DNA from: Acidimicrobiia bacterium
GTDB lineage: Bacteria > Actinomycetota > Acidimicrobiia > Spongiisociales > Spongiisociaceae
NCBI GenBank assembly: GCA_011523635.1
Contig: WTGI01000035.1
Location: forward strand, 39,213-103,212
DNA: 64,000 nt
Direction: 5' to 3'
Positions 30,080 through 38,662 of the stretch are shown piece by piece; the stretch's first letter is position 1, and each line of letters opens with the position of its first letter. Position numbers and translations under genes: made by a program. The notes under the pieces are model-generated. The model ran no database searches and was not told the origin of the DNA. It worked only from the letters and a program-made list of their open reading frames with translations.

Positions 30080-30841
30080 ATGCCGTATAGGGTGTCGCTG
30101 GCCGCCGTTCTCGTCCTCCTGAGCGGGCTGCTCTGGGCTGCACAGGTCCTGTTCGGAACGTCGCCCTGGGGAGTCGGCGCCGCCCCGCTGGTGACCATGG
30201 GGTTCGTGATCGAGGCCGCCGTGCTCGTGGTGGCCATGCTCCTATCGCCAGGACGCTGGGTCCGTATATCGCTCGCCGTCATCGGGGGCGGGTGGGCGTT
30301 GACGGCCCTTCTGACACCGATCGGCTTCCTCTGGGTTGGGGCGCTGTCGACCGGAGCGGCGGGAACCGGGCTGGCCTGGACACGCTCGCTTGACGAGTGG
30401 TTCAGTCCGGTGAAGGCCGACCGGGTGCCGGCTGCGGCCACGGCTCTGGCGCTCGGACTGGTGTGGCTCCCTGGTGTCGCCGGCCGGTTGGGAGCGCCCG
30501 AGGTCACGGTCGGTGGCTGGATCCTGGTGGGGTTCGGGCTGGTGGTGGGATGGGCCTACGCCCGGGCCGTCAAGGGGTCCCTGTGGGTGGTCCGCCTAGG
30601 CCTGTTGCCGCTGGGGGTGCTCGCCTCGGTCGGGCTGGTCCCCTGGGCGGCGACGTTGCTCTTCGCTACCACGGCGGTGCTGACCTGCCTCGCGTGGACG
30701 CCGGACGCCCGTCTGGCCACCGAACCCCCGCGGCCGCGACGCGGCAAGCCCGTATCGATCCTGCCCGAAGTGACCCCGCCGGGCCTCATGGAGGCGGCCG
30801 GATACAGCCGGTCGGGACGGCCCCTGGACGAGCGCGACTGA
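30080..30841 (+). CDS. multi-pass membrane protein, unknown function
   Basis: Hydrophobic ORF with several TM segments; CAGAAT 6 nt before ATG. Confidence 0.65.
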   Translation: MPYRVSLAAVLVLLSGLLWAAQVLFGTSPWGVGAAPLVTMGFVIEAAVLVVAMLLSPGRWVRISLAVIGGGWALTALLTPIGFLWVGALSTGAAGTGLAWTRSLDEWFSPVKADRVPAAATALALGLVWLPGVAGRLGAPEVTVGGWILVGFGLVVGWAYARAVKGSLWVVRLGLLPLGVLASVGLVPWAATLLFATTAVLTCLAWTPDARLATEPPRPRRGKPVSILPEVTPPGLMEAAGYSRSGRPLDERD

Positions 30842-30843
30842 GG

Positions 30844-31362
30844 ATGGTCCGCCCGCGCTATACCTTCGCAGTGCCGGTCGGGCTGGCCGGGCTGATCGGA
30901 GGATTCATCGGCGGGACCGTGGCCCGCGTGGGATGCCTCGACAGCTCGTGCGAGAGCCTGTCCATCCTGTTGGTCGCGGCGGTGTCGGCGCTCGTCGCCG
31001 CCGGCGGGGTGGGCATCGTGGTGGTTCTCGCCGACCGATCCCTGAGAGAGTGGCGGTCGGAGAGCCGCGATGCGGCCGACGGTAACCTCTCCGCCCCTCA
31101 GGATGCCCGCGAGACGGAGGATGACGGCCGGCTCGATGGCGACCGCGGCCGGCGGGGATCCCTGTGGGACATGGCTCTGGTGGGGATGGTGGTCGGAGCC
31201 GGCGCGACTTTCGTGCTGGGCGCGGTGGCGCTGGGCGTGGGCGCCCTGACGGGACGCGTTCCCCTCGTTCTGTGGCTGCTCCTCGCCCTGGGAACGCTGA
31301 CGCTGGTCGGTACCGTGGGGCTGGCGATCACCCTCATCGTCCTGCGCATCCGCAGAGATTAG
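30844..31362 (+). CDS. membrane protein, unknown function
   Basis: Four predicted TM segments, adjacent to the preceding ORF; ATG at 30844. Confidence 0.6.
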   Translation: MVRPRYTFAVPVGLAGLIGGFIGGTVARVGCLDSSCESLSILLVAAVSALVAAGGVGIVVVLADRSLREWRSESRDAADGNLSAPQDARETEDDGRLDGDRGRRGSLWDMALVGMVVGAGATFVLGAVALGVGALTGRVPLVLWLLLALGTLTLVGTVGLAITLIVLRIRRD

Positions 31363-31401
31363 TTGCTAGTTGCTAGTCGTCAGTTGCTAGTTATTAGCAA
31401 C
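31362..31401. repeat. 7-bp TAGTTGC tandem array with terminal hairpin GTTGCTA-GTTAT-TAGCAAC
   Basis: tagttgctagttgctagtcgtcagttgctagttattagcaac between convergent genes. Confidence 0.65.
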
Positions 31402-31434
31402 ATATATGTTCCAGAATAAGCCAGGCCACTAGAA

Positions 31435-32688
31435 CTAAGGACGTCCGAAAATGAGAACCACGTTGTGCCCGCCGAACCCGAAAGAGTTGGTCATGGCGTA
31501 TTCCACCTCGGCCTCGCGCGGCTCGTTGGGAACGTAGTCGAGATCGCAGTCGGGATCGGGTGTGGTGTAGTTGATGGTGGGCGGGATGATCCCGTGGTTG
31601 ATCGCCTGGATGCAGAAGATCGACTCCACGGCGCCGGCGCCGCCCATCAGGTGTCCGGTCATCGACTTGGTGGACGAGACGGGGACGGCCCGGGCCGCCT
31701 TCTCCCCCAGAGCCAGCTTGATCGCTTGCGTCTCGGTGACGTCGTTGGCCTTGGTCGACGTGCCGTGGGCGTTTATGTAACCCAACTGCTCCGGCTCCAG
31801 GCCGGCCGAGTCGAGGGCGGCCTCCATCGCCCGCGCCGCCCCTTCCCCGCCCGGACGGGGCAGGGTCACGTGATGGGCGTCGGAGGTCATCCCGTACCCG
31901 ATCACCTCGGCATGGATCCGAGCACCCCTGGCCAGAGCCCGCTCACGATCCTCGAGTATCACGCATACGCCGCCCTCCGACATGACGAAGCCGTCCCGAT
32001 TCGCATCGAACGGGCGGGAGGCGCCGGTCGGATCATCGTTACGGGTGCTGAGCGCCTTGCTGCTGTTGAAGGATCCGATGCCGAATTCGCAGATGGTGGC
32101 CTCGGCGCCACCGGCCAGCATCACATCGGCGGCGCCTCGCCGGATAATCTCGGCGGCGTCGCCGATGGCGTTGGCAGATGCGGCGCATGCCGTCACCACG
32201 CAGGTCACCGGCCCGCGCATGTTGAAACGGATGGAAGCCACCCCGGCCGCCTCGTTGGGAATGATCATCGTGACCGCCAGGGGGCTGATCCGCGAGGCCC
32301 CCCGGTCCAGCATCACCTTGATGTGGTTGTCGAAGGACAGCATCCCTCCGAGGCCGGATCCGACCACCACACCGGCCCGGTCGGCGTCGGAACTATCGGC
32401 CACGAAGTCGAGACCGGATTCGTCCATGGCCTGCTGGGCGGCGCACACGAATAGTTGCGCCGAGCGGTCGAGCCGGCGGGCCTCCCTCCTGGGGATGACG
32501 AGTTCCGGATCCCATCCCCGGACCTCGCCGGCGAATTTGGTCTGGACGCCGGAAGGGTCGAACTGGGTGATCGGACCGATCCCGGACTCGCCGGCCAGGG
32601 CCGCCTTCCAGGTCTCTTCGACAGTGTGACCGAGTGGGGTGATGGCGCCCATACCGGTCACCACCACCCTCCGGAACTCCCCGTGCAT
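31435..32688 (-). CDS. fabF: 3-oxoacyl-ACP synthase II
   Basis: VVTGMGAITPLG, VVTACAASANAIGDA, NAHGTSTKANDVTET, SMTGHLMGGAGAVE, NSFGFGGHN. Confidence 0.95.
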   Translation of the reverse strand: MHGEFRRVVVTGMGAITPLGHTVEETWKAALAGESGIGPITQFDPSGVQTKFAGEVRGWDPELVIPRREARRLDRSAQLFVCAAQQAMDESGLDFVADSSDADRAGVVVGSGLGGMLSFDNHIKVMLDRGASRISPLAVTMIIPNEAAGVASIRFNMRGPVTCVVTACAASANAIGDAAEIIRRGAADVMLAGGAEATICEFGIGSFNSSKALSTRNDDPTGASRPFDANRDGFVMSEGGVCVILEDRERALARGARIHAEVIGYGMTSDAHHVTLPRPGGEGAARAMEAALDSAGLEPEQLGYINAHGTSTKANDVTETQAIKLALGEKAARAVPVSSTKSMTGHLMGGAGAVESIFCIQAINHGIIPPTINYTTPDPDCDLDYVPNEPREAEVEYAMTNSFGFGGHNVVLIFGRP

Positions 32689-32711
32689 GGTCCGACCCCC
32701 GAGGCGCCCTC

Positions 32712-32957
32712 TCAGGAGGAGAGCTTGGCGACCACCAGGTCGACCGCCTCGCCCACCGCCGTTATGTTCTCGGCCTCCTCGTCGGGGATCTTGACACCGA
32801 ACTCATCCTCGAGGGCCATCAATAGCTCGACCACTCCGAGCGAATCCACCTCGAGGTCCTCCTCGAAAGTCGCCGCGTCCGTGATCTTGTCGGCATCGAG
32901 CCCCAACTCGTCAACGAGCAGATCCCGCATCTTGGCCTGAACTTGCGAGCGATCCAT
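32712..32957 (-). CDS. acpP: acyl carrier protein
   Basis: EEDLEVDSLGVVELLMALEDEFGVKIPDEEAENI, phosphopantetheine DSL motif. Confidence 0.95.
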   Translation of the reverse strand: MDRSQVQAKMRDLLVDELGLDADKITDAATFEEDLEVDSLGVVELLMALEDEFGVKIPDEEAENITAVGEAVDLVVAKLSS

Positions 32958-33000
32958 GTTGCTTGTCTCCTTGATGTGATTGTGTTCCGAGGGTCCCGAC

Positions 33001-33735
33001 TCAGAGGGCAAGCCCGCCGTCGACGACCAACACCTGGCCGGTTATGTACGAAGCACCATCCGAGACCAGAAAAGCCACAGCCGAGGCTATCTCCTCGGGC
33101 CGGCCGATCCGGCGGAGGCTGGTCGTAGAGCGTACCTGCTCCAGGAAGGATTCCGGCATACCAGAGGTCAGGTCGGTTATGACGAAGCCGGGTGCGACCG
33201 CGTTGACCGTAACCCCTCTGGAACCCACCTCCTTGGCGAGAGACTTGGAAAAGGCGATCACGCCCGCCTTGGAGGCGGCATAGTTGGTCTGGCCCGGATT
33301 GCCGGTCAGGCCCGCCACGGAGGCGATCGACACTATCCTTCCCCACTTTTGCCTCAGCATCCCCCTCAGCACCGCCTTGCTGCACAGGTAAACAGACTTC
33401 AGGTTTGTCTCGAGAAGGCGATCCCAGGCGGCCTCCTCCATGCGAAGGAGCAGGCTGTCGTCCGTGGTACCGGCGTTGTTGATCAGGATGGCCGGACGAC
33501 CGAACTTGTCCTCCACCTCCGAGAAGAGCCTGGCCACGTCGTCCGCTCGGCTCACATCCGCCCCGAACGCGGCCGCCGAGCCACCGGATGCTCCGATGCA
33601 GTCCACCACCTCGTCCGCCGCTCCGGACCGGCTCCGGTAGTTCACCGCCACCGAATAACCCCGGCCGGCCAGGGCCACGGAGATGGCGCGCCCGATCCCT
33701 CGGGAACCACCGGTCACCAGGGCCACCTTGCTCAT
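33001..33735 (-). CDS. fabG: 3-oxoacyl-ACP reductase
   Basis: [45 protein letters not shown] (S-Y-K). Confidence 0.95.
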   Translation of the reverse strand: MSKVALVTGGSRGIGRAISVALAGRGYSVAVNYRSRSGAADEVVDCIGASGGSAAAFGADVSRADDVARLFSEVEDKFGRPAILINNAGTTDDSLLLRMEEAAWDRLLETNLKSVYLCSKAVLRGMLRQKWGRIVSIASVAGLTGNPGQTNYAASKAGVIAFSKSLAKEVGSRGVTVNAVAPGFVITDLTSGMPESFLEQVRSTTSLRRIGRPEEIASAVAFLVSDGASYITGQVLVVDGGLAL

Positions 33736-34808
33736 TCGAGCTCGAGCCTCCCGAAGGACTTGAAATTGGCCGCCAGCAAATCCCACACCGACTCATCGGT
33801 GCCGGGAAGCTCGTCATCGACTTCTCCGACAGGCGTGACTCGCTCGCCGAACCGCACCGCGGCGGCCGCCCACGTGAGACCCCCACCGAAGGCCGCGAAC
33901 ACCAGGTTGGCTCGGGGAGGAACCCGCCTCACCTCGATGGCCTCGGTCAGCGCGATCGGGATGGTGGCGGCGCTGGTGTTCCCGTACGCATGGATGTTGA
34001 GGAATACCCGGGCGGGATCCAGTTTCAGGCGCCGGGATGTGGCGTCGATGATCCGTTGGTTGGCCTGGTGCGGCACCAGGAGGTCGATGTCGTCGAGATC
34101 CCATCCGGCCTGGCGCACCACCGCCTCCGAAGCATCCGCCATGGCGGTCACGGCCCGCCGGAACACGTCCGATCCCTGCATCACGATCCTGGGAGGTACG
34201 AGCGACGAGCCGGGCTGGACGGTGCCGTCCCCATGTACGGCCAGTAGATCGGCCATGTTCCCGTCAACCCCCAGCTCGGAGCCGAACACCCCGGCCTCGG
34301 TATCGGTCGGTTGGAGGACGACCGCTCCCGCTCCGTCCCCGAAGAGGATGCAGGTGGCGCGGTCCGTGTAGTCGAGGACCCAGCTGAGCCGCTCCACACC
34401 GACCAGCACCACCGTGTCGACGACCCCGGTCCGGACCAGGGAATCGGCGGTCACGTAGGAGTAGACGAACCCCGAACAGTTGGCGTTGAGGTCCATGGCG
34501 CCGGCATTGACCGCTCCCAGCTTGGCCTGCACGTAGGAGGCGGAGGCGGGAATGATCGACTCGGGGGTGCAGGTGGCATTGATGACGAGATCGATCTGTT
34601 CCATCTCGACGCCGGCCGCGGCTATGGCGCGGCGGGCGGCCAACTCGGCCATGTCGCTGGCGGCTACGTGGGAGATACGCCGCTCCTTGATACCGCTACG
34701 AGAGGTGATCCACTCGTCGCTGGTGTCGACCAGTTGCTCGAGGTCGGCGTTGCTGAGGACGGTCGGAGGAAGGGCCTTGCCCCAACCGGTGATCTCGGCG
34801 TACCTCAT
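33732..34808 (-). CDS. fabH: 3-oxoacyl-ACP synthase III
   Basis: [22 protein letters not shown] (active Cys), [21 protein letters not shown]. Confidence 0.95.
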   Translation of the reverse strand: MRYAEITGWGKALPPTVLSNADLEQLVDTSDEWITSRSGIKERRISHVAASDMAELAARRAIAAAGVEMEQIDLVINATCTPESIIPASASYVQAKLGAVNAGAMDLNANCSGFVYSYVTADSLVRTGVVDTVVLVGVERLSWVLDYTDRATCILFGDGAGAVVLQPTDTEAGVFGSELGVDGNMADLLAVHGDGTVQPGSSLVPPRIVMQGSDVFRRAVTAMADASEAVVRQAGWDLDDIDLLVPHQANQRIIDATSRRLKLDPARVFLNIHAYGNTSAATIPIALTEAIEVRRVPPRANLVFAAFGGGLTWAAAAVRFGERVTPVGEVDDELPGTDESVWDLLAANFKSFGRLELE

Positions 34809-34971
34809 CCGTCCCTTTCTTCGTGGCGTTCGGCCCGGTTCGCCGGCAGGCATCGATACGACAGGGGAACCCCTAGTTCGGACGGATGGGCAGGTCGGCG
34901 GAGCCTCGCGCAGGCAACTCTAGTGGGCCGGGGCGGACGGGAGTGGAGGGGCCGCGGAAGGCGGTGACAGG

Positions 34972-35904
34972 TCATGACCGGCCGAGGCGGTCGGCAACCT
35001 CCTCGACCTCCGCGATCGACGAGGCGACCAGCACCCGGCACCCGCGGACCGCCCGCCTGGCCAGGCCGGCCGTAACGTCCCCGGGGCCGACGTGGACGAA
35101 GGCTTCGACCCCGGCTTCCGCCATACCCCGCAGGGTCTCGCCGAACCGGACCGGAGCGGTGATCTGGCGGCTCAGCATCTCCCTGACATGACCCTCCGGC
35201 ATCGGTCGGGCGGTCACGTTGGCCCACACGGGGAAGGCGAGGGGGCGGATCCCCACCCCGGCCAGCGCGGTGGCCAGCCTCGACCCGGCCGGTTCCATGA
35301 GCGGGGTATGGAAGGCGCCCGCTACGTCGAGTCGGATCGCCCGCCGGATGCCCAGATCGCGGGCGTTACGGACCAGCCATCCGATGTCCTCGAGCGCTCC
35401 GGCGGCCACGACCTGGCCCGGAGCATTGAGATTGGCCACCCAGAGCTTGCCACCCTCGAGCCTCCGGTCCGCCGCGACCTGGTGGGCTACCTCATCGGAA
35501 ACCCCGAGGAGGGCGGCCATTCCGGAGTCCACCCTTGCCACCGCATCAGCCATGGCGCGGGCTCTCCGGTCCACCAGCCCGAGCCCGGTCTCGAACGAGA
35601 AGGCTCCGGCGGCCGCCAGCGCCGTGTACTCCCCGAGCGAATGCCCGGCCGCCGCCGCCGGCGGGTGACCCACGCGTTCGCCGAGTTCCGTCCAGAGCTG
35701 GTACGCCAGGGCGTAGAGGGCCGGTTGGGCGTGTTCGGTAGCGGTCAGCCTCTCCTCCGGCCCTTCCAGGCACACGTCCCGGAGAGACCATCCGAGCACC
35801 CGGTCCGACACGTCGACCAGCCGATCAGGCCGGGCGCCGAAGAGATCGGCGCCCATGCCCACCCGTTGGCTTCCCTGGCCCGGAAACAGAACCGCGTACT
35901 TCAC
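34972..35904 (-). CDS. fabD: ACP S-malonyltransferase
   Basis: LFPGQGSQRVGMG, AGHSLGEYTALAAAG (GHSLG), AFHTPLM. Confidence 0.95.
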   Translation of the reverse strand: MKYAVLFPGQGSQRVGMGADLFGARPDRLVDVSDRVLGWSLRDVCLEGPEERLTATEHAQPALYALAYQLWTELGERVGHPPAAAAGHSLGEYTALAAAGAFSFETGLGLVDRRARAMADAVARVDSGMAALLGVSDEVAHQVAADRRLEGGKLWVANLNAPGQVVAAGALEDIGWLVRNARDLGIRRAIRLDVAGAFHTPLMEPAGSRLATALAGVGIRPLAFPVWANVTARPMPEGHVREMLSRQITAPVRFGETLRGMAEAGVEAFVHVGPGDVTAGLARRAVRGCRVLVASSIAEVEEVADRLGRS

Positions 35905-35987
35905 TGTTGATCTTCGACCTGACGTCCGGCTACACGGTTACCGGGCCGACCCGCCGGCGCCGGTCTGCGGCGCCCGGCCACGCCCGT

Positions 35988-36398
35988 TCAGCCGGCGCGC
36001 AGGAAACGGTTGAGGGCCATCCGCAGCGGCCTCGGAACGGTGTCGGCGATGGCGCTGACCAGATCGATCATCACGGTGAGCACCTGATCGGGGCCGTCCC
36101 AGTGCTCCCTGACCACCGCCACGCCGACCTCCTCGATCACGTGCCGCAACGCCAGCGCCATCAGCAGGATGTCGTCGGTCTTGCCCAGCACGGGAATGAA
36201 GTCCGGTACCACGTCGATCGGCGAGAAGGCGTATGCCGCCGCCAGCCCGGCAAAGACCTTGGCCCGGACGGGCACGCGGGGATCCGCGGCCAGGCGGGCC
36301 GCCAGCTTGCCCAGGTTGGGCACCAGCATGACCGCCTCCCGGATGAGCGCACGCGTGCGCTCATCGGCCATCCTTGCTTCCAGCCAGTCACGGATCAC
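35988..36398 (-). CDS. YkvA-like DUF1232 protein (GTG start overlapping ROK gene stop)
   Basis: AYAFSPIDVVPDFIPVLGKTDDILLMALAL. Confidence 0.85.
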   Translation of the reverse strand: MIRDWLEARMADERTRALIREAVMLVPNLGKLAARLAADPRVPVRAKVFAGLAAAYAFSPIDVVPDFIPVLGKTDDILLMALALRHVIEEVGVAVVREHWDGPDQVLTVMIDLVSAIADTVPRPLRMALNRFLRAG

Positions 36399-37333
36399 AG
36401 CAGCCTCTCCCGGGCGTGGAGTCCGGCGCCGATGACACCGGCGTCCTCCTTCAGGGCGGCGCATACTATCGGCGTCGGATCCCGGTGGTCGGATCCCTCC
36501 AGCGCATCCCGGAACGACTCCCGCGCGGCATCCAGGAACAGATCCCCGACCTGTGAGACGCCCCCGCCGACCACCACGATCTCAGGATCCATGGCCGCCA
36601 CCAGCCCGGCGATACCGACACCCAACCACAAGGCCACCTCCTGAAGCGCTCCGGTGGCGTCAGGATCGCCTTCCATGGCGGCCCGGGTCAGGTGCCCTCC
36701 CTCCGGTGACTCCCCGCGGGCCAACTTCGCGACCAGCCCTCCCGGACGCGCCGCAGCCAGGTCCCGTGCCATCTGATCGAGCCGGCGACCCGAGGCGAAG
36801 GTCTCCCAGCAGCCTCTCTGACCGCATGTGCAGCGAGGCCCTCCGACATCCACGGGGATGTGCCCCACTTCTCCGGCGAACCCGCGCCCGCGATAGGGAC
36901 GGCCGTCGATGACCCAGGCACCGCCGATGCCGGTCCCCAAGGTGATCATGCAGACGTGCCGGTAGCCGCGGCCGGCACCCACGCGGGCCTCGGCCAGACC
37001 GGAGACGTTGGCGTCGTTGTCCACCACGGTGGGAAGGCCCAACTCGGCCTCGAAGATCTCACGGAAGCGAATCTGGCGGCCTTCGACGTTGGGACCCCAG
37101 ATCAGGACGCCCGCCTCGGCGTCCACCAGGCCGGCGGCGCCGATCCCGATTGCGCCGATGCGGGAGTCGAGCAGCGAACGCGCCACCTCGACCGGCACCG
37201 TCTCCATCTCGGCGGCCGTGGCAGGTCGGGGCATCGCCAGATGCTCCACTATCTCGCCGCGCGCGTCCACATGGGCGAACGCCATCTTCGTTCCACCCAG
37301 ATCAATACCCAGGGTCAGGTCAGGGTCGTTCAT
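36395..37333 (-). CDS. ROK-family sugar kinase
   Basis: GIDLGGTKMAFAHVD, TLGTGIGGAWV, CTCGQRGCWET. Confidence 0.92.
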   Translation of the reverse strand: MNDPDLTLGIDLGGTKMAFAHVDARGEIVEHLAMPRPATAAEMETVPVEVARSLLDSRIGAIGIGAAGLVDAEAGVLIWGPNVEGRQIRFREIFEAELGLPTVVDNDANVSGLAEARVGAGRGYRHVCMITLGTGIGGAWVIDGRPYRGRGFAGEVGHIPVDVGGPRCTCGQRGCWETFASGRRLDQMARDLAAARPGGLVAKLARGESPEGGHLTRAAMEGDPDATGALQEVALWLGVGIAGLVAAMDPEIVVVGGGVSQVGDLFLDAARESFRDALEGSDHRDPTPIVCAALKEDAGVIGAGLHARERLL

Positions 37334-37556
37334 CAGCCCCGGCGGCGTGTCGGTCTCGGGCCACCCCTACAGGTTACGAGCGCCAGCATATCCCGCCCCG
37401 TTTCGGCGGCATGTCATCCCTCTCCATAGGAGTCCGAAAAAAGTTAGGCTTTTCCGGGAAGAAACCTCAGCGCATCTGTGTTAGATTATATGACTAGCAA
37501 CGAACGGTGGCCGGCCGATGAGCCGAACCCACCCCGATCAGAGGAAGAGCACGCAT

Positions 37557-38000
37557 ATGCAGCTGGTACGCACCCGACCCTTCAAGTTCGTCCCGGACAT
37601 CGACTCGTTGTTCGAGGGCCTCCCCCTCGCCGGGACCCATCTCCTGGGCACCCGCGATCGGCTGGGAGCGCCGACCCTGGTGCCCCGAGTCGACATCATC
37701 GAGTCCGGCGCCGAGATCACGACCCGCTTCGAGATCCCCGGATTCAAGCTCGCCGACCTCGAGGTCACGGTGGAGGACAACGTGTTGACCGTCAAGGGCT
37801 CCCGTTCCCTCGAGTTGGCGGAGGGCGCCACCTACCGCCACCGGGAGTTGGCGGACGGTGGGTTCTCCCGCTCCGTCACGCTGGCTGACAACGTCGACAG
37901 CGACCAGGTGACCGCCCGGCTCTCCAACGGCATCCTGGAGGTAGTGGTCCGGAAGCAACCGGACGTCCTGCCCAGGACCATCGAGATCGAGGCTGCCTGA
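37557..38000 (+). CDS. Hsp20/alpha-crystallin small heat-shock protein
   Basis: VDIIESGAEITTRFEIPGFKLADLEVTVEDNVLTVKGSR...ARLSNGILEVVVRK. Confidence 0.92.
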   Translation: MQLVRTRPFKFVPDIDSLFEGLPLAGTHLLGTRDRLGAPTLVPRVDIIESGAEITTRFEIPGFKLADLEVTVEDNVLTVKGSRSLELAEGATYRHRELADGGFSRSVTLADNVDSDQVTARLSNGILEVVVRKQPDVLPRTIEIEAA

Positions 38001-38041
38001 GCTCGCCGCCCGGCACCTGAGACCAGACCAGAGCCTCCCCC

Positions 38042-38075
38042 CCCGTTCCGGCGTACCCTCCCACGCCGGAACGGG
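38042..38075. terminator. bidirectional intrinsic hairpin between convergent hsp20 and SRPBCC genes
   Basis: Perfect 13-bp stem CCCGTTCCGGCGT-ACCCTCCC-ACGCCGGAACGGG; no U tract. Confidence 0.65.
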
Positions 38076-38144
38076 CGCGTCGAGGGGTCTAGCCGGAAGC
38101 CTCCGGGTGGTGATGGCGTCGATCACCGGACCGAGGCGCAGCGG

Positions 38145-38579
38145 TCAGCTGCCTTCGGCGCGCTTCCGCAGCGCCCGCAGGGCCGTGCCCACTATCTGCT
38201 TCTCGGCCTGGCTGAGCAGGAATCCGGGGATGTCGAATCCGGGGACCACCCTCAGCATGTAGACCGCCGTGGTTCCCTCTCCGAGCTCGCGGAACTCGTA
38301 CGATCCGTCCAGTTCGAGGACATCCCGCCCCGGCTCGGCCGTCCAGCGCATCGCATGGGGCGGGTCGTAGGTGTAGCGGAAGGTGACCTCGACCTGGCGG
38401 ATCATGGCATCCACCACGAGGGTGGCTCTGACGGGCCGCCCCTGGGCGTCCTTCTCGTGGACCGAGACCCGCCGCACCTCGCCGGCCCATTCCGGATAGG
38501 CCTCCAGATCGGCCGCCACCTCGAAACACGTGGCGGGCGGAGCGTCTATCTCAATAGCTTGGAGAGTCGACTTGGACAC
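38145..38579 (-). CDS. SRPBCC / polyketide cyclase-like protein
   Basis: IDAPPATCFEVAADLEAYPEWAGEVRRVSV. Confidence 0.85.
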   Translation of the reverse strand: MSKSTLQAIEIDAPPATCFEVAADLEAYPEWAGEVRRVSVHEKDAQGRPVRATLVVDAMIRQVEVTFRYTYDPPHAMRWTAEPGRDVLELDGSYEFRELGEGTTAVYMLRVVPGFDIPGFLLSQAEKQIVGTALRALRKRAEGS

Positions 38580-38662
38580 TCTCTAACCCCATCCTTCCGA
38601 CCCGCCGGGGACGCGGTGAATACCCCTCGTTCCGGATAGGCGCTCGGAGGGATTTCGCGCGT